Origin: Eutrophomonas brisbanensis
Lineage (GTDB): Bacteria > Pseudomonadota > Gammaproteobacteria > Burkholderiales > Eutrophovitaceae
Direction: 5' to 3'
Length of the DNA stretch: 64,000 nucleotides
NCBI GenBank assembly: GCA_038141705.1
Contig: JAYQIQ010000004.1
Span: forward strand, 1,612,001-1,676,000
Shown: positions 17,948 to 25,996 of the stretch, one piece after another
Layout: each line of letters begins with the position of its first letter
Numbering within the stretch: the first letter of the stretch is position 1
Position numbers and translations under genes: made by a program
Notes under the pieces: model-generated
Seen by the model: only the letters and a program-made list of their open reading frames with translations
Told to the model about the DNA's origin: nothing
Database searches by the model: none

Positions 17948-18883
17948 ATGTATCCAAGTATCGACCCATTTTATGACAGGCAACCTAAAGGTAGCGAACT
18001 GCACTCCATTTACGTTGAGCGCAGCGGTAGAGAAGGTGGTATTCCAGTCATTTTCTTACATGGTGGACCTGGGAGCTCAACCAACCCAAATCAGCGTCGA
18101 TATTTTGATCCGGCAGTTTTTGACATCATTTTGTTTGATCAGAGAGGTTGTGGAAAATCCACCCCGGCGGGTTCAACGGATAGCAATACGACTTGGGATC
18201 TCGTTGATGATGTGAACGCGATTATCGAGTTCTTTTGCATCAAAGAAAAAGTCATCCTTTTTGGTGGTTCTTGGGGAAGTACTTTGGCGCTAGCTTATGC
18301 GAGCAAGCACTCGGAAAAAGTTCGAGCAATGATTCTTCGAGGAATTTTTTTGGGGTCTCGCTCTGAGGTGACTTGGTTTACCGATGGTTTAGAGGAATTT
18401 ATACCCGATGCGTCAAGGAAGTTTAGAGCAGGCGTCGAAGGAAGTGTGGTTGACCATTATTGTGGTTTAGTAAATTCCCCCAAGAGAGATGTGGCTTCGA
18501 GCGCTGCTGAAAATTGGGCGAACTACGAGGCAGCAGCGATGGCGATAGGAGCCACAAACGAAATTGCTACGCAAAGTTCTTCATCCAAAAGTTCAGTCGA
18601 TTTGATCCCAAGAACCCTCGTTCATTTGCACTATTTGCGTAGCGATTGTTTTTTGCGAGAAAACCAATTGCTGGAGTCGGCGTCCAATATAACTGTTGAT
18701 ACGGTAATAGTGCAGGGGGCATCGGATATGATTTGTCCACCAATCACTGCGAAAAAGCTTGCAGGCGTGATGCCTAATTCACGATTGAGGCTTGTCGAGG
18801 GTGCTGGTCATAATGCGATGGGAGAGCTCTTGGCGCGCGTGCTGGTTGAGGAGTTGGACCTTATTGCAAGCGGGGTTACCTAG
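17948..18883 (+). CDS. pip: Proline iminopeptidase (prolyl aminopeptidase, S33)
   Basis: 311 residues. The N-terminal pattern VIFLHGGPGSSTNPNQRRYFDP and FDQRGCGKSTP are hallmarks of proline iminopeptidases. The nucleophile is in GGSWGSTLAL and the catalytic histidine in VEGAGHNAMG. It cleaves N-terminal proline. It lies 3 bases before the histidine kinase gene and so shares its transcript. A role in trimming PqqA-derived peptides is an open idea without direct evidence. Confidence 0.85.
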   Translation: MYPSIDPFYDRQPKGSELHSIYVERSGREGGIPVIFLHGGPGSSTNPNQRRYFDPAVFDIILFDQRGCGKSTPAGSTDSNTTWDLVDDVNAIIEFFCIKEKVILFGGSWGSTLALAYASKHSEKVRAMILRGIFLGSRSEVTWFTDGLEEFIPDASRKFRAGVEGSVVDHYCGLVNSPKRDVASSAAENWANYEAAAMAIGATNEIATQSSSSKSSVDLIPRTLVHLHYLRSDCFLRENQLLESASNITVDTVIVQGASDMICPPITAKKLAGVMPNSRLRLVEGAGHNAMGELLARVLVEELDLIASGVT

Positions 18884-18885
18884 TT

Positions 18886-20610
18886 ATGGGTTTAAGGTTT
18901 CGAGTTAATTTGGCGATCTCGATCATTGGTCTGATATTCGTATTAGTGACGGCGTTTATCCTGATCGATGATCGCAGAAAGTCTATCAATGAGGAGATGG
19001 AGGCCGGAACAAAGGTGACGGTACAACTTCTCGAATCGTTTGCTATGAATCCAAATCTTGCTAGCAGAGGTAATGACCCGTCAATAGAGTTTGCGAGTTT
19101 TCTTAGAGGCGTAGGTCGAGTCCGTGCAAATGAAATCAGACTCTACGATTCCTCGAACAAGCTTGTATATGAGTCGCCGCCATCAGAGTATAAATCTGGA
19201 CGTTGGGCCCCGCAGTGGTTCGCAAACTTGGTTGCTCCGGCGAAGAGAGACTTTCGGCTTAATATGCCAATCGGCACTATCGTGATTACTCCTGACTCCT
19301 CGAGATCGGTCCTCGATGCCTGGGATGAACTCAGTACCTTTGGTTTAATCTTGATGGGGTTTTTTATACTTTTGAATTTGACTACGTTCGGCCTGATAGG
19401 GCGATCTTTAAGACCTCTTAACGTAATTTCGAGCGCAATGTCTTCGATGGAACGTGGTGATTTAACGGCGAGGCTCCCAAGATTTTCCTTGCCAGAGTTT
19501 GATTCGATCGGTCACACGTTTAATCGAATGGCAAGCAATCTCGAAGATGCGCTCACTCAGAATGCCAGGCTTGCTCTAGTTGCGCAACAGTCTAGTGATG
19601 CAATTATGATTCATGACTTGGAGGGAAAAATTTCATTCTGGAATCCAGCGGCTGAGCGCATCTTCGGATTTCAATCTCAAGAGATACTTGGGAAGGCTTC
19701 GCAGCTTATTATTCCAGATCACTTGATTTCTGAAATGGATGTGATTCAAGATGGGGTGCTGAGACGAAAGCGAATTGAATACCTAGAAACTAAAAGAAGA
19801 ACCAAATCCGGGGATTTGATCGACGTTGCATTGTCGATCGCTCCGCTTGTAGATCCTGTGCATCAGGAAATTATTGGAGAAATATGCGCGATCCGCGACA
19901 TGACCGAACACAAGCAGCGGATTGCTGCGGAGACTGAGTTACTGGAAAACCGACAGTTAACGCAGATCATTCAGGAAAAGTTGGAGGAAGAGCGAAAATC
20001 AATCGCCCGAGAACTTCATGACGAGCTAGGTCAGTGCGTAACTGCGATTAAAACTATCGGTGCTGCAATAGCGAACCGCGCTAGCGATAAGGATCTAGAG
20101 ACGAATAAGAATGCGAGTACGATCGTTGAGGTCGCTACGCATATTTATGATGTTGTGCATTCAATCATTCGTGAGCTTCGTCCCAGTGCGCTTGATCATC
20201 TTGGGTTGGAGGACGCGTTAATCGACATTGTCGATCGCTATAAAAAACAGAGTCTAGATCTTGATATCGCTATTTCCTTTGATGTTGGCGCTCGAAAGTT
20301 CGGTGAGAAACTGAACATTACGGTCTACAGGGTTGTACAAGAGTGTTTGACGAATGCTGCGAAACATGCCTCCGCCACGCGAATAGATGTAGGGGTTGGT
20401 ATTGTTGCCCGATCGCAAGAGGGAGATTTGATCCGAGTATCAATTGAAGATAACGGGATTGGGATTCAATCGGATATCGAGAAAAGCACACGGTTTGGTT
20501 TGTTGGGAATCAAAGAGCGGGTTCAGGCGTTTGGGGGGGAAGTGGTTATAGATAGCCCAGAAAAGGGTGGAACTAGGATTGAAGCGTATATCCCGTTACA
20601 CTCGAGTTAG
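18886..20610 (+). CDS. Membrane sensor histidine kinase (HAMP, PAS, HisKA_3, NarX/MoxY-like)
   Basis: 574 residues. The first membrane segment is at residues 8-26, with a periplasmic domain to about 145 and a second membrane segment at about 150-170. After these come a HAMP linker (LRPLNVISSAMSSMERGD), a PAS domain (AIMIHDLEGKISFWNPAAERIFGF), and the dimerisation box ERKSIARELHDELGQ with the phosphorylated histidine. The ATP-binding domain has NAAKHA and DNGIGI. The response regulator starts 20 bases later. Its position between two pqqA copies suggests control of PQQ or alcohol oxidation genes, as MoxXY does in some methylotrophs (inference). Confidence 0.9.
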   Translation: MGLRFRVNLAISIIGLIFVLVTAFILIDDRRKSINEEMEAGTKVTVQLLESFAMNPNLASRGNDPSIEFASFLRGVGRVRANEIRLYDSSNKLVYESPPSEYKSGRWAPQWFANLVAPAKRDFRLNMPIGTIVITPDSSRSVLDAWDELSTFGLILMGFFILLNLTTFGLIGRSLRPLNVISSAMSSMERGDLTARLPRFSLPEFDSIGHTFNRMASNLEDALTQNARLALVAQQSSDAIMIHDLEGKISFWNPAAERIFGFQSQEILGKASQLIIPDHLISEMDVIQDGVLRRKRIEYLETKRRTKSGDLIDVALSIAPLVDPVHQEIIGEICAIRDMTEHKQRIAAETELLENRQLTQIIQEKLEEERKSIARELHDELGQCVTAIKTIGAAIANRASDKDLETNKNASTIVEVATHIYDVVHSIIRELRPSALDHLGLEDALIDIVDRYKKQSLDLDIAISFDVGARKFGEKLNITVYRVVQECLTNAAKHASATRIDVGVGIVARSQEGDLIRVSIEDNGIGIQSDIEKSTRFGLLGIKERVQAFGGEVVIDSPEKGGTRIEAYIPLHSS

Positions 20611-20629
20611 TATGGAGCGGACATAGATT

Positions 20630-21274
20630 ATGGGTGGCGAACAAATTACAGTGATGCTGGTGGATGATCATGCAGTCGTTCGCATGGGTTTTAAATTGTT
20701 GTTAGATGGTTCATCCGACATAAAAGTAATTGGGGAGGCCGAGAGTGGTGAGGAAGCCGTTCGTCGGTTCCAAGATATTAGTCCGGATGTTCTTGTCATG
20801 GATATTTCTATGCCTGGAATAGGTGGGTTGGAGGCTATAGACAGAGTGCTGGCGAAGAGGAGTAGCCAAAAGATCCTCGTACTGTCTGGTCATGAGGATG
20901 GAATGCACGCGAAGCGTGTACTCAAGGCTGGAGCGGCAGGGTACTTAACCAAAAGAAGTGCTGCTGACGCCTTAATGGAGGCGGTTAGAACAGTCCATCG
21001 GGGTAAAATCTACGTTGAGTCGTCGATCGCGCAAGAACTTGCAGTTGAGCAGGTATCTGGCTCGAAAAACCCAGTCGATAGCCTCAGTGAGAAAGAATTC
21101 AAGGTGTTTGTGGCTTTAGCTAAAGGTGAATCGGTCCAGCAAATCGCCGAGGTGATGTCATTGAGTCCCCGGACGGTCGGAACACACCTTTACAACATCA
21201 AGCAAAAACTCGGAGCTTCAAACAGCGCTGAGATCGCAATAATTGCAATGAGGGCAGGGTTGATAGACTTGTAG
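20630..21274 (+). CDS. LuxR/NarL-family response regulator
   Basis: 214 residues. The receiver domain has VDDHAVVRMG, the phospho-acceptor aspartate in VLVMDISMPG and the lysine in GAAGYLTKRS. The C-terminal LuxR helix-turn-helix is SEKEFKVFVALAKGESVQQIAEVM and SLSPRTVGTHLYNIKQKLG (quoted in two parts). It is the partner of the preceding kinase. The shared ATGAAAATCAT motif upstream of both pqqA copies is a candidate binding site. Confidence 0.93.
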   Translation: MGGEQITVMLVDDHAVVRMGFKLLLDGSSDIKVIGEAESGEEAVRRFQDISPDVLVMDISMPGIGGLEAIDRVLAKRSSQKILVLSGHEDGMHAKRVLKAGAAGYLTKRSAADALMEAVRTVHRGKIYVESSIAQELAVEQVSGSKNPVDSLSEKEFKVFVALAKGESVQQIAEVMSLSPRTVGTHLYNIKQKLGASNSAEIAIIAMRAGLIDL

Positions 21275-21332
21275 CAAATAATTATAAGTTATTGATTGAT
21301 ATATATTTTATTAAAAAAATGATATTTTGATC

Positions 21333-21343
21333 ATGAAAATCAT
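21333..21343 (+). promoter_or_regulatory. Candidate pqqA operator, ATGAAAATCAT
   Basis: This 11-bp imperfect palindrome lies about 100 bases upstream of pqqA copy 2 and is identical to the one upstream of pqqA copy 1. It lies within a broader partly palindromic stretch (TGATATTTTGATCATGAAAA, 21320-21339) in a very AT-rich promoter region. Confidence 0.35.
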
Positions 21344-21442
21344 TAGTTGTGTTTACGGAAAAATAGCTATTGCGAATCTGGCCAGATCCTCATAATTCGA
21401 AGCGTAGGAAAGCTTACGTAAACTTTTTTGGGAGATAAAACC

Positions 21443-21514
21443 ATGTGGACAAAACCAGAGTACACAGAAATGAGATTCGGCTTTGAAGTAACGATGTACA
21501 TTGCAAATCGTTAA
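21443..21514 (+). CDS. pqqA: PQQ precursor peptide PqqA (copy 2)
   Basis: A 23-residue peptide with residues identical to copy 1 (MWTKPEYTEMRFGFEV through MYIANR). The ribosome site GGGAG is 8 bases upstream. It is a single-gene unit with its own terminator right after it, far from the biosynthetic genes. This arrangement fits extra supply of precursor under separate control, probably by the two-component system just upstream. Confidence 0.96.
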   Translation: MWTKPEYTEMRFGFEVTMYIANR

Positions 21515-21532
21515 TTCGTAGTTAAGAATTCG

Positions 21533-21564
21533 AAAAAGTCGCCTTCTAGGCGACTTTTTTTTTT
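21533..21564 (+). terminator. Rho-independent terminator of pqqA copy 2
   Basis: AAAAAGTCGCC, loop TTCTA, GGCGACTTTTTTTTTT. A strong stem with a long T run starts 18 bases after the pqqA stop and makes this a monocistronic transcript. Confidence 0.95.
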
Positions 21565-21638
21565 GTCTAAGTATCAGTGTTTTGATGTTCAGGCGTGTTA
21601 TCTTTTCCGAACAAAAACGAATTATAGGCAGGGGGATC

Positions 21639-22175
21639 TATGGGTGGTTCAGGGGTAAAGTACAGCGGTTTTGCAATTTTCCTTCATTGGCTTGTTGCGC
21701 TCTTGGTTCTTACGCTCGTCGCTATGGGCATTTTTATGTCCGATATTCCGAAGGGCGATCCGGATCGAGCTTTTTCTTTAACCTCCATAAGTCCATCGGG
21801 CTAACAACGGGCATCGTTGTGCTTCGTTAGGTTGTGGTGGCGACATAAAATCCTCCACCTCCTCTCCCGGGTTCCGTGCCAACTTGGCAAGTTCGAGCTT
21901 CAAAAATTTCCCATGGTCTTTTATACCTTTGTCTATTGGCAATGCCTATTATCGGTTTTGCTGCCTCACAATTTACGAAATACGGCGTTACGTATTTTGG
22001 TCTCTTCAAAATACCGCCCCTCGCCGCCGAAAACCCCGCTACTCGAGATCTGCTTCAGGAGATTCATCATGAGCTAGCTTATGTCCTGATCCTTTTGGTA
22101 GTGGTCCACGTGTTGGCTGCGTTGTATCACCACTTTGTGAAGAAAGATGGTGTGATACAAAGAATCATGCCTTAG
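21639..22175 (+). CDS. Cytochrome b561 family protein, three frameshifts
   Basis: Read across frames, the protein runs MGGSGVKYSGFAIFLHWLVAL, FFFNLHKSIGLTTGIVVLR, LWWRHKNPPPPLPG, VRASKISHGLLYLCLLAMPIIGF and ELAYVLILLVVVHVLAALYHHF. This is a complete four-helix b561 with haem histidines in FLHWL, NLHKS, ISHG and VVHVLAALYHH. The frames change at the T run 21771-21775, near 21833 and at the A run 21847-21850. Three breaks could mean a decaying gene, but each falls at a short run and the rest is well conserved, so sequencing error is also likely. It would pass electrons between quinone and periplasmic partners. Confidence 0.75.
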
Positions 22176-22414
22176 TTAGCCTGGTTTTTTCACCCAGCAA
22201 AGCGGTGACTTAAACATAGTGCAGTATATTGCTGCAACGCAGCTTTACTCCCGTTGTGCTTGTCGATACCTTGGAGCTGTATGTGACTCTCCGCCGACCA
22301 TCAGTCGATGGAAGAGCCCCATAAAATCTATTGTTGTAGATGTTTAGTTGTTCCTTATGCGATTTGATTAAAAAAATTGGCGGGGAGTTCGGCATCAACA
22401 GACTACCTCGTCGT

Positions 22415-22434
22415 TAAATAAATGCATTTATTTA
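22415..22434. promoter_or_regulatory. 20-bp perfect palindrome before the amidohydrolase gene
   Basis: TAAATAAATGCATTTATTTA is its own reverse complement and ends 11 bases before the start codon, just ahead of the ribosome site AGGGGGT. It could be an operator for a dimeric regulator or an RNA hairpin that masks the ribosome site. Confidence 0.5.
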
Positions 22435-22445
22435 GGGGGTAGTTT

Positions 22446-23972
22446 ATGAGTGAAAGACCAGCTGGTTGGCTAACCGACCACGAACTCGAAGACTGTTTGC
22501 CTGCGGATACTCACGCTTTCGCGTCGCCGGTTCCAACGCAAATTGTTTCAAACGGGGAATATAACCCACCACCACAGAGTGCTCAGCAGCGCCAGGTGGA
22601 GGGTGTTCTAAAAGAATTATCCGAAAAGCTTGCAAAACACCAAGGGGTAAGTCGTCGAGAGTTTCTGAAGTCCTCTTCAGGATTTGCAGCGGCATTCTTG
22701 GCGATGAATCAAGTCTTTGGAGATGTCTTTAATGTCTCTGAGGCCGAAGCCGCAGATAAAGACTATTCGTATGAGCGGGCAAGACGTTTATCGAGCCAGT
22801 TCATTTTTGATGATCAGACGCACTTCATTCGAGATGACTTTAGTCATGAGGGTTTGCTGGGTCTTGGTAACTATGCGATGGAGCATTGGAACCCGGCGAT
22901 GGCTGCAACTCCAATGACTTTAGCGCGGTACAAGTTCGAGAACTATCTAAAAGAAATTTATATGGATAGTGATACGAAAGTTGCTCTGTTATCCAGCGCA
23001 CCATTCGACGATGAGAGCTGGTACCTTCTTTGGAACGACCAGTTGGCAGATGCTCGAACTTTGGTGAACGACATATCGGGCTCTCAAAGAATGTTGTGTC
23101 ACTCAGTGATAACGCCTGGTCAGGATGGTTGGATGGATGCTGTTGATGAGGCGATTGAAAAGTATCGTCCTGATTCTTGGAAGGGCTATACGATCGGCGA
23201 TCCGCTCTCACCATCATCGAAAGGCACGGCTTGGAGATTGGATGATGAGAAGTTGATGTATCCATTCTACGAGAAGGCGATCAATGCAGGTATCAACACG
23301 ATTTGTATTCACAAAGGCCTATTGCCACGTGATTATGAAACTTCCTGGCCGGGTGTCTGGCAACACGCAACGGTAGATGATGTTGCAAAAGCCGCGAAAG
23401 ATTGGCCTGGAATGAACTTCGTGATCTACCACGGAGCACTTCGAATCTTCTTGGAAGATCCATCTCATGATCTTGCGAAGTTCGAGGAAACTGGTCGCAT
23501 CGATTGGACCACCGATTTGGCAAATCTCGTTGCTGAGAACGGCTTGAGAAACGTTTATGGTGAGCTTGGGACGACGTTTGCAACCTCGGCTGTGGCTAAC
23601 CCTCGTTTTGCTGCCGCGATTGTTGGAACGCTTGTTAACGGTATGGGCGCTGATCGCGTGGTTTGGGGAACCGACTCAGTTTGGTATGGTTCACCACAGT
23701 GGCAGATCGAGGCTATGAGACGTCTGGAGATTCCAGAGGATATGATGAAGAAACAAGGCTGGAAGGTTAGCCTTGGAGGCGATGATAGTGCCATCAAGCG
23801 GCAGATCTTCGGAATAAACTCTGCAAATCTATACAACTACAACATTACCGCTGATATTCTTCAGGGCATCGAGCATGACAAGCTCGCTGAAATGAAGAAC
23901 ATCTATAACCAAGAGGGTATTGAGAGAAACAATAAATACTACGGTTATATCAGCAAACACAAACGAGCTTAA
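22446..23972 (+). CDS. Amidohydrolase family protein with twin-arginine signal
   Basis: 508 residues. After a cytoplasmic-looking leader of about 75 residues there is a Tat-type motif SRREFLKSSSGFAAAFLAMN, so export is probable; such an internal position is unusual. The body matches TIM-barrel amidohydrolases of the Amidohydro_2 group: FIFDDQTHFIRDD at the start, ICIHKGLLP in the middle, FVIYHGALR, and GADRVVWGTDSVWYG near the end with the conserved aspartate. Genes like this occur near PQQ dehydrogenases, but I do not know the substrate. It is followed by its own terminator. Confidence 0.8.
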   Translation: MSERPAGWLTDHELEDCLPADTHAFASPVPTQIVSNGEYNPPPQSAQQRQVEGVLKELSEKLAKHQGVSRREFLKSSSGFAAAFLAMNQVFGDVFNVSEAEAADKDYSYERARRLSSQFIFDDQTHFIRDDFSHEGLLGLGNYAMEHWNPAMAATPMTLARYKFENYLKEIYMDSDTKVALLSSAPFDDESWYLLWNDQLADARTLVNDISGSQRMLCHSVITPGQDGWMDAVDEAIEKYRPDSWKGYTIGDPLSPSSKGTAWRLDDEKLMYPFYEKAINAGINTICIHKGLLPRDYETSWPGVWQHATVDDVAKAAKDWPGMNFVIYHGALRIFLEDPSHDLAKFEETGRIDWTTDLANLVAENGLRNVYGELGTTFATSAVANPRFAAAIVGTLVNGMGADRVVWGTDSVWYGSPQWQIEAMRRLEIPEDMMKKQGWKVSLGGDDSAIKRQIFGINSANLYNYNITADILQGIEHDKLAEMKNIYNQEGIERNNKYYGYISKHKRA

Positions 23973-23986
23973 GGTGTCTCGGTTGT

Positions 23987-24015
23987 AAAAAAGGGGGCGG
24001 AAGCCCCCTTTTTTT
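23987..24015 (+). terminator. Rho-independent terminator (bidirectional)
   Basis: AAAAAAGGGGGC, loop GGAA, GCCCCCTTTTTTT. It lies 15 bases after the amidohydrolase stop. The A and T tracts on both sides let it also end the convergent HiPIP transcript. Confidence 0.9.
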
Positions 24016-24071
24016 ATGTGCATACAAAATTTAATGTAACTTCAAAGCGATCCTATCCCCCTGGGTGAGGT

Positions 24072-24359
24072 TCAGCCTACTGTTCCTGGCGTCCACTCAG
24101 AACACCATCCGTTTGGACTAACTGCATCATCTAAAATGACACAAAGGCCATTGCCTTGGTACAGCATGCATTTGGCGCATGCTCTACCTATGTAGGGTTC
24201 GTTCTGATATTTCACTTCCTCTCTAGTACGTTTTCTAAACGGTTTTGGTGCTGGTCGTTTTTTGGCGGCGCTTGCTACGGGGGCAATGCAAATAATCGGT
24301 AACCCAGCGAGGTACTGAGTTATCTTGCGACGACTGTTGTTAACTTTTTTATTTTTCAT
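24072..24359 (-). CDS. High-potential iron-sulfur protein (HiPIP)
   Basis: About 95 residues from the ATG at 24359 (MKNKKVNNSRRKITQYLAG), with a twin-arginine-like signal and hydrophobic core LPIICIAPVASA. The mature part has four cysteines in CAKCMLYQGNGLC and SPNGWCSEW, the pattern of small HiPIPs that bind one 4Fe-4S cluster at high potential. It would be a periplasmic one-electron carrier. A longer frame upstream of this ATG crosses the composition change and is not counted as part of the gene. The product fits the electron-transfer theme of the region. Confidence 0.85.
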   Translation of the reverse strand: MKNKKVNNSRRKITQYLAGLPIICIAPVASAAKKRPAPKPFRKRTREEVKYQNEPYIGRACAKCMLYQGNGLCVILDDAVSPNGWCSEWTPGTVG

Positions 24360-24916
24360 TACGAACCCCAACCCTTTTGGCGCAGACTTAGTTATTTTTG
24401 CGACGCCAACTATTCGCTCGCCGAATTTTACAGCTGATGGTGGTGGGGCAGCACCCGGCACCAAACGACTATTGAAAGTACGCAATAATAGTGCTGCGGG
24501 CTGCTGCGAACCATTGCGAACTCTATCGTAAAGCCTGCCTGATTGTAGACCTGCAAGCAGGTTTCTCAGCCATGCTGGTCGCCGGAAACGGGCATCAAGC
24601 TCGTCTGCGATGGGATGCCGGTTCAATTCCCAAACCCGAATCGAACCCGTGTCCGCACGGTAGTTCAAACGGTGGGCTCGGCGGCTGCGTCATTGTCGGT
24701 GGCGGGGTCGGTGAGCCGCCGAATCGTCAGTGCACAGCGTTGCTCAATCAAGGTATTGATTTGCTCAACCACGACATTGCCAGCAAAACTTTGTCCGGGG
24801 TCAAACTGTAGCTTGCGCGCCGTGGCGGGCAGTAGTTTTGTCAGGTCCAAATGCGCCGTTTGGCCTGCGTCAGTTTCGCGGCTGTCTCCAGCCGTACATG
24901 CACCAAACGCCTTTGG
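24360..24916. other. Junction zone between AT-rich and GC-rich DNA; no convincing gene
   Basis: Base composition changes here, roughly between 24,430 and 24,560, from the PQQ region to GC-rich accessory DNA. The HiPIP promoter must lie in the first part. On the minus strand short frames at 24665-24850 (DLTKLLPATARKLQFDPG) and upstream of the HiPIP look like gene remnants, but I cannot assign them. There is no visible inverted repeat, tRNA or direct repeat marking the join. Confidence 0.5.
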
Positions 24917-25879
24917 TCATCCACCGCGTCGCAACTCCCTGACACCCCGGCCCAGCTTGCGGCGCAATAGGGCCCGCAGGGTCACCCCATCCGAGTACCC
25001 GACCTGTGCGGCGACCTGGTCGACGCTGGCGTTCCCGGTGCGCAAGAGATGGACAGCATGCTCCACGCGCAGATCCTGGAAATACGACAGCGGTGTCTTG
25101 CCCAAAACGCTTTGCAGCCGCCGCGCCAAGGTGCGCTGGCTTGTGCCTGCGGCGCTGGCTGCCTCGGCCAGCGAGAACCCCTGCGCGAGCCGACGTCTGG
25201 CCCAGCACTCGAAGCGCTCCACCATCGGGTCGGCATGCGCAAGGTGGTCGGAAATCACGAACTCGGCTTGCGAACTGCGTGTCTCGACCAGCAGATAGCG
25301 TGCCACCAGGGCCGCCAGCGCCGGACTGCGCCCTCGGATGATGCGCAAGGCCAAGTCGATGTGGGCCAAAGCGGCACCCGCGGTGGTGAAGCGTGTCGAG
25401 TTCACGATCATGCGTGACTCGTCCAGCGTGACGTTCGGATAGCGCTGCCGAAACATCGGCCCCAGCCACCATGACGTCGTCGCACGATGCCCATCAAGCA
25501 GGCCACTCTCTGCAAGCAAGAAACTACCGGAGCAAGCGGCACCTAGGTGCGCGCCAGCGGTGGACCACTGCTGTAGCGCCGCGACCGCATCGGGCACATC
25601 GGGGCGTGTGAGTCGAGCCGAGAGCGTGTCAGGCATCTTGTCGCCAAACGCTGGCACGAGCACGACGTCTGGTTCGGGCACACCATGCGCAGTGACCACG
25701 GGGACCGTCAAGCCTTGCGCAGTTCGGATGCGACGCCGCACACCCACCAGCGTGAGCTCTATGTGCGCGGGAGCCTGTGGCAGCGAGCCCGCCATCGCAT
25801 TGGCTAAGCCCACTGTGTCAGTGAGCGCCGCAAGCCCCAGATCAAACACGCCATCACAAACAAGGAGGTGGAGTTTCAT
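24917..25879 (-). CDS. GlxA-like AraC-family regulator with DJ-1/PfpI domain
   Basis: About 320 residues from the ATG at 25879 (MKLHLLVCDGVFDLG). The N-terminal DJ-1/PfpI domain contains VVLVPAFGDK and the nucleophile-elbow-like GAACSGSFLLAESG. The C-terminal AraC double helix-turn-helix has SLAEAASAAGTSQRTLARRLQ and ASVDQVAAQVGYSDGVTLRALLRRKLG (quoted in parts). Such regulators respond to small metabolites and usually activate a divergent gene. Here the divergent gene is the small monooxygenase at 25997. An inverted repeat abuts its start codon. Base composition is far richer in GC than the region to the left. Confidence 0.9.
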   Translation of the reverse strand: MKLHLLVCDGVFDLGLAALTDTVGLANAMAGSLPQAPAHIELTLVGVRRRIRTAQGLTVPVVTAHGVPEPDVVLVPAFGDKMPDTLSARLTRPDVPDAVAALQQWSTAGAHLGAACSGSFLLAESGLLDGHRATTSWWLGPMFRQRYPNVTLDESRMIVNSTRFTTAGAALAHIDLALRIIRGRSPALAALVARYLLVETRSSQAEFVISDHLAHADPMVERFECWARRRLAQGFSLAEAASAAGTSQRTLARRLQSVLGKTPLSYFQDLRVEHAVHLLRTGNASVDQVAAQVGYSDGVTLRALLRRKLGRGVRELRRGG

Positions 25880-25912
25880 GGCAACAATGATATCAATGTT
25901 GTCATTATTGCC
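25880..25912. promoter_or_regulatory. Inverted repeat at the glxA-like start (candidate operator)
   Basis: GGCAACAATGA, 11-base spacer, TCATTATTGCC: 11-bp arms with one mismatch in an AT-rich patch between the divergent regulator and monooxygenase genes. It touches the regulator start codon, so binding would block its own translation start region and fits autoregulation. Confidence 0.55.
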
Positions 25913-25996
25913 TATAGAGATGTCTGTCATGAAGACTTAGACTGCAGTCTCGTCGATCCCTTCACCCACTTTTCTATTTACCCAAAGGAATACAGC

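Noticed and set aside
21639..22175. Cytochrome b561 as a true pseudogene
   Set aside because: Three shifts are suggestive, but all lie in short runs, the haem ligands and helices are conserved, and many sound genes in the window show the same error type.
24360..24668. Minus-strand extension of the HiPIP frame to about 198 residues
   Set aside because: The HiPIP has its own ATG with signal peptide at 24359; the extension crosses the composition change and has no family resemblance.
24600..24680. T-loop-like GGTTCAATTCCC and GGGTTCGATTCGGG that could be a tRNA
   Set aside because: The flanking bases do not pair into a T stem or acceptor stem, so no tRNA cloverleaf can be built.
24917..25560. 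Several long frames antisense to the GlxA-like gene
   Set aside because: GC-rich codon positions create open shadow frames; only the minus-strand frame shows the DJ-1 and AraC domains.
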